Positions 1 to 5,017 of a DNA stretch of 5,349 nucleotides are shown here, one piece after another (within the stretch, counting starts at the first letter, position 1; the number at the start of each line of letters is the position of its first letter). The position numbers were made by a program, and so were the translations under genes. This stretch comes from Chloroflexota bacterium (GTDB lineage: Bacteria > Chloroflexota > Limnocylindria > Limnocylindrales > CSP1-4), in NCBI GenBank assembly GCA_021802185.1, contig JAKAAV010000182.1, positions 1 to 5,349 of the forward strand. The letters run 5' to 3'. The notes under the pieces are model-generated. The model searched no databases and had not been told where the DNA came from. It saw only the letters and a list, made by a program, of their open reading frames with translations.

Positions 1-259
1 GGGCGATCGCCACAAGGGACTGCCCTACGAATCCGGCATCGACACGCTCGGTGACACGTGGGGCCGGTTCGGGCTCTCGTTCTACATCTACGCGCTGCTG
101 TTCGTCGCCTTCGACATCGAAGTGATCTTCGTGTACCTGTGGGCGATCGTGTTCCGCGACGTGCTGCTCGGCGGGCTGATCAGCATGGCGATCTTCGTGC
201 TGATCCTGATGCTCGGGCTCGCCTACGCGTGGCGCAAGGGAGTGCTGCGGTGGCAGTGA
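1..259 (+). CDS. nuoA: NADH-quinone oxidoreductase subunit A (NuoA), 5'-truncated by the window edge
   Basis: Small membrane subunit of complex I that sits beside NuoH and NuoJ near the quinone cavity. Only the last 85 residues are visible (reading frame from base 2, stop TGA 257-259); the start and first membrane helix lie upstream. Visible residues 8-12 are PYESG, the loop written YECG in most relatives. A second helix spans about 24-51 and contains the family hallmark FDIEV (acidic D38 and E40), followed by YLWAIVFRD. A third helix spans about 55-77. The C-terminus is short and basic. The usual loop cysteine is serine here (S11). The end overlaps the start of nuoB by 10 bases, so the two are probably translationally coupled. 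Family assignment is firm from the FDxE helix and the gene order. Confidence 0.93.
   Translation, partial: GDRHKGLPYESGIDTLGDTWGRFGLSFYIYALLFVAFDIEVIFVYLWAIVFRDVLLGGLISMAIFVLILMLGLAYAWRKGVLRWQ
236..242 (+). promoter_or_regulatory. Ribosome binding site for nuoB (AAGGGAG), inside the end of nuoA
   Basis: AAGGGAG lies 7 bases before the GTG at 250, an ideal spacing. It lies 13 bases before the alternative GTG at 256, which would give a 4-base GTGA overlap with the nuoA stop. The spacing favours 250 as the nuoB start. The two choices differ by only two residues. Confidence 0.55.
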
Positions 260-1047
260 CGCCGGGCGATCACGCCGGCGAGGCGCCCCCCGCGTCCCAG
301 ATGGCCCCCGCAGGAGGCGCCGCCTCCGCTCCGGGCGCTGTCGTGCCTGCCGCCACGGGCGCGGCGCCCGCGGCGACCGACTCCCTGCCGGAGCTCGCGC
401 CGGGGTCGGCGCTCGCCGAGGCGATCTTCGTCGCGAACGAGCTCTGGTCATCGTCGAACACGGCCGCCCACGGCGGCGGCCACGCGCCCTCGATCACGCA
501 CCTTGCCGAGTTCGAGGAGATCGGCGAGCGCGGCGACGACGCCCGATGGTCATCGCTCCAGGTCGTGCCGGCGAAGGCGGACATCGTGCTCGACCTGCTG
601 CGCGTCAACAGCCTCTGGCCGCTGCTGTCGGGCCTGTCCTGCTGTGCGTTCGAGATGATGTCGTCCGCCACGAGCCGCAACGACATCGACCGCTTCAACA
701 TGTTCCCGTTCCGCGCCAGCCCCCGGCAGGCCGACGTGCTCATCGTCGCGGGGACCCTCACGACCAAGATGGCCGGTCCCCTCCTCCGCCTCTGGGAGGA
801 GATGCCGGAGCCCAAGTGGTGCGTCGCGATGGGCGACTGCACCGTCTCGGGCGGCCGGTTCAAGCGCTCCTACTCGGTGGTCCAGGGCATCGACCGGATC
901 ATGCCCGTCGACGTCTACGTCCCCGGGTGTCCTCCGCGACCGGAGGGCCTCATCTACGGGATGCTCAAGCTCCAGCGGCTCATCCTCGAGCGCCGCGGGC
1001 GCTGGTCCGCGCGGGCGGTCGGGCCGACCGTTCCCGCGGGGCGCTGA
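250..1047 (+). CDS. nuoB: NADH-quinone oxidoreductase subunit B (NuoB), with a long Ala/Pro/Gly-rich N-terminal extension
   Basis: Peripheral-arm subunit that binds cluster N2, the [4Fe-4S] centre passing electrons to quinone. With GTG 250 as start it has 265 residues. The conserved domain begins near residue 108 (KADIVLDLLRVNSLWPL). The N2 ligands are all present: adjacent C131-C132 (SCCAFEM), C197 (MGDCTVSGG) and C227 (VPGCPPRPEG). Their spacing of 1, 65 and 30 residues closely follows the family pattern. ASPRQADVLIVAG, GTLTTKMAG and SVVQGIDRIMPVDVYVPG are further hallmarks. An extra cysteine, C191, sits six residues before C197. Residues 1 to about 58 are low-complexity, rich in Ala, Pro and Gly with many Gln/Thr/Ser, and residues 59-107 are also unlike the core family; the protein is roughly 70 residues longer before the CC motif than the E. 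coli protein. The start is uncertain by two codons (GTG 256). Confidence 0.96.
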   Translation: MAVTPGDHAGEAPPASQMAPAGGAASAPGAVVPAATGAAPAATDSLPELAPGSALAEAIFVANELWSSSNTAAHGGGHAPSITHLAEFEEIGERGDDARWSSLQVVPAKADIVLDLLRVNSLWPLLSGLSCCAFEMMSSATSRNDIDRFNMFPFRASPRQADVLIVAGTLTTKMAGPLLRLWEEMPEPKWCVAMGDCTVSGGRFKRSYSVVQGIDRIMPVDVYVPGCPPRPEGLIYGMLKLQRLILERRGRWSARAVGPTVPAGR

Positions 1048-1048
1048 C

Positions 1049-1055
1049 GGGAGGG
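1049..1055 (+). promoter_or_regulatory. Strong Shine-Dalgarno (GGGAGGG) in the nuoB-nuoC gap, without a normal start codon at the right distance
   Basis: GGGAGGG begins two bases after the nuoB stop (TGA 1045-1047). It is the best ribosome binding site in the window. Counting from its GGAGG core (1050-1054), the codon six bases downstream in the nuoC frame is ACG (1061-1063). The first in-frame ATG is not until 1106. This decides the proposed nuoC start. Confidence 0.6.
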
Positions 1056-1060
1056 ACGCC

Positions 1061-1606
1061 ACGGATACCGCGTTCAAGCGGCGCCTCGAGACCCGTCTCG
1101 GCCCCATGCTCGCCGGGCCGGTCCGCCAGCGCCACGACCAGACCGAGATCCGGATCGCCGCGGGCGACGTCGTCGACGTCCTCCGCACGCTCCACGACGA
1201 TCCCGCGTTCCGGTTCGAGGTGCTCGCCGACGTGGCCGGGGTGGACATGGGCGACTCGATGCAGGTCGTGTACCACCTGTGGTCGGAGACGACACCCGAC
1301 TGGCTCCGCGTGATCGCGGTCGACCTCTCCCGCGACGATCCCCGCGTGCCATCCGCAACCTTCCTGTGGAAGGGGGCTGAGTGGATGGAGCGCGAGGCCT
1401 ACGACATGTTCGGGATCATCTTCGAGGGCAACCGCGACCTGCGCCGCATCTACATGCCGCCCGACTACACGAGCTTCCCGCTTCGCAAGGACTTCTTCCT
1501 TGCCGACGACGCCGCACGCTCCCCCGGGCAGGGCGTCCGGCACATGGAGCAGGTGCACCCGCCGGCCGATTCGGAAGCGCCGATCCGGCGCGCACGGGGC
1601 CGCTGA
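1061..1606 (+). CDS. nuoC: NADH-quinone oxidoreductase subunit C (NuoC, 30 kDa subunit family); start probably a non-canonical ACG
   Basis: Peripheral-arm structural subunit that packs on NuoD and binds no cofactor. From ACG 1061 it has 181 residues; from the first in-frame ATG (1106) it would have 166. I chose 1061 because codons 1064-1105 encode DTAFKRRLETRLGP, which looks like the usual NuoC N-terminal helix (family pattern L..RLG before the first strand), and because a strong GGAGG lies six bases upstream. ATG 1106 has no visible ribosome binding site. Numbered from 1061, the signature is EREAYDMFGIIFEG (110-123) followed by DLRRIYMPPDY and FPLRKDF (139-145). A hydrophilic 35-residue tail follows. 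The gap to nuoB is 13 bases and to nuoD 2 bases. Identity is certain; the start is the open point (sequencing error ATG to ACG is possible). Confidence 0.93.
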   Translation, partial: TDTAFKRRLETRLGPMLAGPVRQRHDQTEIRIAAGDVVDVLRTLHDDPAFRFEVLADVAGVDMGDSMQVVYHLWSETTPDWLRVIAVDLSRDDPRVPSATFLWKGAEWMEREAYDMFGIIFEGNRDLRRIYMPPDYTSFPLRKDFFLADDAARSPGQGVRHMEQVHPPADSEAPIRRARGR

Positions 1607-1608
1607 GC

Positions 1609-2823
1609 ATGGCCGTCCAGTCGCCGTCGCTCGACGACCCGCGCGTCCTCGTCGACACGCCCGCCGCCATCGTCGACGCGATCCCGCCGTACGCGCCGCG
1701 GAGCGAGCGCGAGGCCGAGTTCTACGCGCTCGGCGACGGGCAGATGCTGCTGAACATCGGGCCGCACCACCCGGCGACCCACGGCGTCCTCCGCATCGTG
1801 CTCAAGATCGAGGGCGAGCGCATCGTCGACCTCGACCCGGTGCTCGGCTACCTGCACCGCGGCGTCGAGAAGCTCGCCGAGAACGCCGACTACCACCACT
1901 CCATCGCCTACACCGACCCGCTCGAGTACGTCAGCTCGCTGTTCAACGAGCTCGCGCCGGTCATGGCGTTCGAGCGGCTGCTCGACCTGCGCGTCCCGCG
2001 GCGCGCCGAGTACCTGCGCGTGCTCTCGTGCGAGCTGCTCCGCGTGTCAAGCCACATCCTCTTCATGGGATTCATGGCGCTCGACATGGGCGGGCTCACG
2101 CCGATCCTGTACAGCTTCATCGAGCGCGACGAGATGGTGGACATGCTCGCCGCGCTGACCGGCCAGCGGATGCTGTTCAACTACATGCGGATCGGCGGCG
2201 TCAACGGCGATCTCAACCACGAGTTCCTCAGCCGGCTGGGGGACTGGATGAGCCGCGCGGGCCGCCAGGCGGAGGCCATCTCGACGCTGCTCAACGAGAA
2301 CGAGATCTTCGTGAAGCGAACGCGCGGCCTCGGCGCGATCTCCCGCGGCCAGGCGCTGAACCTCGGGCTCACCGGCCCGAACCTCCGGGCGTGCGGCGTC
2401 CCGTTCGACGTCCGCCGCGCGCACCCGTATTCGGTGTATCCCGAGCTCGACTTCGATGTCGTGACGGCGGACGAGGGCGACACGTACGCCCGCTACCTGG
2501 TGCGCGTCGAGGAGATCAAGCAGAGCATCCGGATCATCGACCAGGTGCTCCACGAGATGCCCGACGGCCCCGTGATGGCCCGCATCCCCCGAAGGATCAC
2601 GCCGCCGCCCGGCCGGGCCTGGGCCGCGATCGAGAGCCCGCGCGGCCAGTACGGCTGCTACGCGATGAGCGACGGCACGGACCAGCCCTACCGGTTCCGG
2701 ATCCACGACCCGTCGTTCGTCAACCTGCAGGCGCTCGTTCCGATCCTGCCGGGCTGCCTGATCGCCGACACGATGGCCGTGAACGCCAGCCTCGACCCGA
2801 TCATGGGCGGGGTGGACAAGTGA
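1609..2823 (+). CDS. nuoD: NADH-quinone oxidoreductase subunit D (NuoD, 49 kDa subunit family)
   Basis: Peripheral subunit, related to the large subunit of [NiFe] hydrogenases, that forms the quinone headgroup pocket with NuoB and NuoH. It has 404 residues, normal for the family, starting at ATG 1609, two bases after the nuoC stop, with only a weak G-rich ribosome site. GPHHPATHGVL is at 51-61; H58 matches the pocket histidine and Y107 (DPLEYVSSLFNE) the pocket tyrosine, 49 residues apart as in the Thermus subunit (H38, Y87). LHRGVEKLAE (82-91), FNYMRIGGVNGDL (190-202) and SRGQALNLGLTGPNLRACG are further signatures. The C-terminus ends LDPIMGGVDK, the standard ending. The segment after ITPPPGRAW is short, lacking the HHFKL..TEGF stretch of the proteobacterial type; other lineages share this short form. 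The first 45 residues are poorly conserved. Its stop overlaps the nuoH start (GTGA). Confidence 0.97.
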   Translation: MAVQSPSLDDPRVLVDTPAAIVDAIPPYAPRSEREAEFYALGDGQMLLNIGPHHPATHGVLRIVLKIEGERIVDLDPVLGYLHRGVEKLAENADYHHSIAYTDPLEYVSSLFNELAPVMAFERLLDLRVPRRAEYLRVLSCELLRVSSHILFMGFMALDMGGLTPILYSFIERDEMVDMLAALTGQRMLFNYMRIGGVNGDLNHEFLSRLGDWMSRAGRQAEAISTLLNENEIFVKRTRGLGAISRGQALNLGLTGPNLRACGVPFDVRRAHPYSVYPELDFDVVTADEGDTYARYLVRVEEIKQSIRIIDQVLHEMPDGPVMARIPRRITPPPGRAWAAIESPRGQYGCYAMSDGTDQPYRFRIHDPSFVNLQALVPILPGCLIADTMAVNASLDPIMGGVDK

Positions 2824-4175
2824 ACGTCGTCCCGCGGTCCGCGCCCCGGATCCCGGCGCTCTGGCTGCTGCTGTTCGCGCTGGGCGGCCTCGGGACGCTG
2901 GTGCTGCTGGTCCTGATCGTCGGGATCCTGAGCGGCGTCATTCCCGCCATCGTCATCTGGCTCGGCGGCGTGATCCTCGCGAACATCGCGATCGTGCGGT
3001 TCATCGTGGCCGCGACCGCCATCCTGCTGTTCACGATCCCGACCGCGTTCGTGATCATCTTCATGGAGCTGAAGGTGATCGCGTTCATGAACCTCCGGAT
3101 CGGCCCGAACCGGGTCGGCCCGTGGGGCGCCCTGGCGTCCGTCGTGCACGGACTCAAGGTGCTCTCGAAGGAGGACTTCACCCCGACCGGCGCGGACCCC
3201 ACCGTGTTCACGCTCGCGCCGGTCGCGACGTTCGTCGGCAGCGTGATGGCGTTCATGGTGCTGCCGTTCGGGCCCGGCCTGTTCGGCGTCGACCTGAACG
3301 TCGGGCTGCTCTACTTCTTCGCCGTCGGCGGGCTCGGCGTCGTCGGGCTGCTGATGGCCGGCTGGGCGAGCTTCAACAAGTACTCGCTGCTCGGCGGCCT
3401 CCGGAGCGCCGCCCAGATGGTGAGCTACGAGATCCCGCTCACGCTGTCCGTGGTCGGCGTGATCATGCTGGCCGGCACGCTCAGCCTCAACGGCATCGTG
3501 CAGGCCCAGTCGGGGAGCTTCCTCGACTGGTTCGTGGTCCGCCAGCCCCTCGCGTTCCTGATCTTCTTCATCGCCGCCACGGCCGAGGCGAACCGCACCC
3601 CGTTCGACCTGACCGAGGCCGACAGCGAGATCGTGGCCGGCTTCGCGACCGAGTACAGCGGCATGCGCTTCGGGTTCTTCTTCTTCGCCGAATACGTGAA
3701 CGTGTTCCTGCTGTCGGGGCTGGCCGTCGTGCTGTTCTTCGGCGGCTGGACCTCGCCGATCCCGTGGCCGTGGCCGATCCACTTCGCGCTGTCGCCGCTC
3801 GAGTCGCTCATCGCGATCCTCGTGCTGCTGATCGTGGTACCGGTCGTCGCCTCGTTCCTGCTCGCGATCCCGATCTGGGTCATCCGCACCCGGCTCTCGT
3901 TCGCGCGCGCGTTCGCGATGGGCATGCTGCTGTTCGGCCCGCTGGCGACCGCCGCGGTGCTGATCTACCTGGTCATCAACCTGGACGCCCTGCTCGGCAT
4001 CATCTGGTTCTTCGCCAAGGCGTACGTCTTCGTGTTCACGTTCGTCTGGATGCGCGCGACGCTCCCGCGCGTCCGCATCGACCAGCTGATGGGGCTCGCC
4101 TGGAAGTGGCTCCTGCCCGCGTCGCTGGTCAACCTGTTCATCACCGCGCTCGCCATCCTGGTGGTTCACCCATGA
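2820..4175 (+). CDS. nuoH: NADH-quinone oxidoreductase subunit H (NuoH), enlarged, with extra membrane segments
   Basis: Integral membrane subunit at the junction of the two arms; it forms the quinone tunnel and the first proton path. GTG 2820 overlaps the nuoD stop in a GTGA and is preceded by a G-rich stretch (GGGCGGGGTGG, 2805-2815). It has 451 residues against about 320-365 in E. coli and Thermus. Landmarks: RIGPNRVGPWG (93-103), LKVLSKEDFTPTGAD, GGLRSAAQMVSYEIP (192-206), EANRTPFDLTEADSE (256-270) with GFATEYSG, and FVWMRATLPRVRIDQLMGLAWKWLLP near the C-terminus (the P-R-D-Q loop at 416-422). Two additions stand out: about 45 extra hydrophobic residues before the first helix, and about 65-70 extra residues at roughly 323-393 with two membrane segments (about 327-355 and 365-386). 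The usual ERK/ERR at the end of helix 1 is ELK (83-85). The length is carried by one open frame with no break, so the additions are unlikely to be a frameshift artefact. Confidence 0.95.
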   Translation: MNVVPRSAPRIPALWLLLFALGGLGTLVLLVLIVGILSGVIPAIVIWLGGVILANIAIVRFIVAATAILLFTIPTAFVIIFMELKVIAFMNLRIGPNRVGPWGALASVVHGLKVLSKEDFTPTGADPTVFTLAPVATFVGSVMAFMVLPFGPGLFGVDLNVGLLYFFAVGGLGVVGLLMAGWASFNKYSLLGGLRSAAQMVSYEIPLTLSVVGVIMLAGTLSLNGIVQAQSGSFLDWFVVRQPLAFLIFFIAATAEANRTPFDLTEADSEIVAGFATEYSGMRFGFFFFAEYVNVFLLSGLAVVLFFGGWTSPIPWPWPIHFALSPLESLIAILVLLIVVPVVASFLLAIPIWVIRTRLSFARAFAMGMLLFGPLATAAVLIYLVINLDALLGIIWFFAKAYVFVFTFVWMRATLPRVRIDQLMGLAWKWLLPASLVNLFITALAILVVHP

Positions 4176-5017
4176 TCCCCGTCCCCGGCAAGGGCATCGC
4201 GAAGGGCATGGCCCTCACGCTGCGCCGCTTCTTCGAGCCGAAGGTCACCGTCCAGTATCCCGAGCAGGCCCCGCACATCGCGCCGCGCCATCGCGGCCGG
4301 CTCGAGCTGCTCTACGACGAGTGGGGCGCGCTGAAGTGCGAGACGTGCTTCCAGTGCGCGATGGCGTGCCCGATCGAGTGCATCGACATGGGCGGCACCG
4401 ACACCAGGGACCGCTTCCACGTCCACTGGGGGCCCCCCGAGCAGTACGCCGAGCGCCGCGAGGAGCAGGCGCTGCGACGCTCCGGGCGCCCCGTGCCCGA
4501 CCCGGCGTTCCGGTCGTTCGATCCCGCCGACACGAGCCGGCTCGACGCCCTGCTCGACGCGGAGGACTACGACCCCCAGCGCCTCCTGCCGATCCTCGAG
4601 GGCACGCAGGAGATCTACGGGTACATCCCCGTGGCCGCGATCAAGCACATCTCGAACGCGACCGGCATCTGGTACGCCGAGGTCTACGGCACGGCCTCGT
4701 TCTACGAGCATCTCCACCTCGAGCCGCCCACGAGCCACACCATCGGGATCTGCCGGTGCCCGGCGTGCTCGCTGTTCGGGAGCGGCACGATCCGGACGGT
4801 GGTCGAGCAGGCCGCCGGGGTCGCGCTCGGGGGGACGACGCCCGACGGGACCCTGTCGCTCGAGCCCTCGGACTGCCACGGCGAGAACGGCGGCGAGCCG
4901 TGGGTGACGTTCGACGGGATCCGCCGCGCCGGGGTCACGGCGTCGAACGCGGCGCTGCTCGTCCGGGCGGCCACCGGGGCGAGGGAGGTCGGCGGCATGC
5001 CGGCGGGGCAGGCCTGA
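4172..5017 (+). CDS. Fused complex I protein: NuoI-like ferredoxin segment plus NuoE-like thioredoxin-fold domain
   Basis: One 281-residue protein, start ATG 4172 overlapping the nuoH stop (ATGA), with a weak GGTGG seven bases upstream. Residues 1-73 match the NuoI start: GMALTLRRFFEPKVTVQYPE, then PRHRGRLELL, then one ferredoxin motif C56-x2-C59-x2-C62-x3-C66-P with an extra C70. The second CxxCxxCxxxCP motif of NuoI is absent; residues 74-121 are charged and cysteine-free (RFHVHWGPPEQYAERREE). Residues about 122-272 match NuoE: a helical part (ILEGTQEIYGYIPVAAIKHI, then WYAEVYGTASFYEHL), then the [2Fe-2S] region with C194-x4-C199 and, 36 residues on, C235. The fourth ligand position is N239 instead of Cys. 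An additional C196 lies between C194 and C199. The spacing 5-36-4 equals that of canonical NuoE. No stop separates the halves; an in-frame GTG at 4493 (V108) has no ribosome site. Expected role: electron relay in the complex I peripheral arm, but cluster content is uncertain. I give no symbol because it is a fusion. Confidence 0.85.
   Translation: MIPVPGKGIAKGMALTLRRFFEPKVTVQYPEQAPHIAPRHRGRLELLYDEWGALKCETCFQCAMACPIECIDMGGTDTRDRFHVHWGPPEQYAERREEQALRRSGRPVPDPAFRSFDPADTSRLDALLDAEDYDPQRLLPILEGTQEIYGYIPVAAIKHISNATGIWYAEVYGTASFYEHLHLEPPTSHTIGICRCPACSLFGSGTIRTVVEQAAGVALGGTTPDGTLSLEPSDCHGENGGEPWVTFDGIRRAGVTASNAALLVRAATGAREVGGMPAGQA

Noticed and set aside
58..249. Longer NuoB beginning at GTG 58
   Set aside because: Bases 58-249 in that frame give Arg-rich nonsense, while the nuoA frame there encodes conserved NuoA helices.
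270..2706. Several further antisense and out-of-frame open frames across nuoB, nuoC and nuoD
   Set aside because: They arise from scarce stop codons at high G+C, are Arg/Ala/Pro-rich and overlap well-supported genes in full.
1500..2819. Upstream extension of the nuoH frame over nuoD
   Set aside because: The translation is Arg/Pro-rich and unlike any complex I protein; nuoD is conserved in its own frame and GTG 2820 gives a normal coupled start.
2688..4169. Antisense open frame of 493 codons opposite nuoH and the end of nuoD
   Set aside because: Its product is an extreme His/Asp/Glu/Arg/Gln-rich string, the expected mirror of hydrophobic membrane codons in a high-GC gene. It has no recognisable domain, and the sense strand encodes clear NuoH.
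3122..4171. Upstream extension of the fused nuoI/E frame over nuoH
   Set aside because: Same reason: Arg-rich shadow of nuoH; ATG 4172 overlaps the nuoH stop and begins a typical NuoI N-terminus.
4380..4540. Possible assembly error or frameshift creating the NuoI/NuoE fusion
   Set aside because: The linker stays in one frame with a coherent charged sequence, both flanking domains are in the same frame, and there is no remnant of a second cluster motif in the other plus-strand frames that I could see. Read-level checking would settle it.
4166..4879. Antisense open frame of 237 codons opposite the fused nuoI/E gene
   Set aside because: Shadow frame: no motif, Arg/Val/Gly-rich composition, and the sense strand holds conserved ferredoxin and NuoE signatures.
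4860..4920. Frameshift as the cause of the missing NuoE cysteine
   Set aside because: Residues before and after N239 (DCHGENGGEPWVTFDG) follow the family pattern in the same frame, so it is a substitution.
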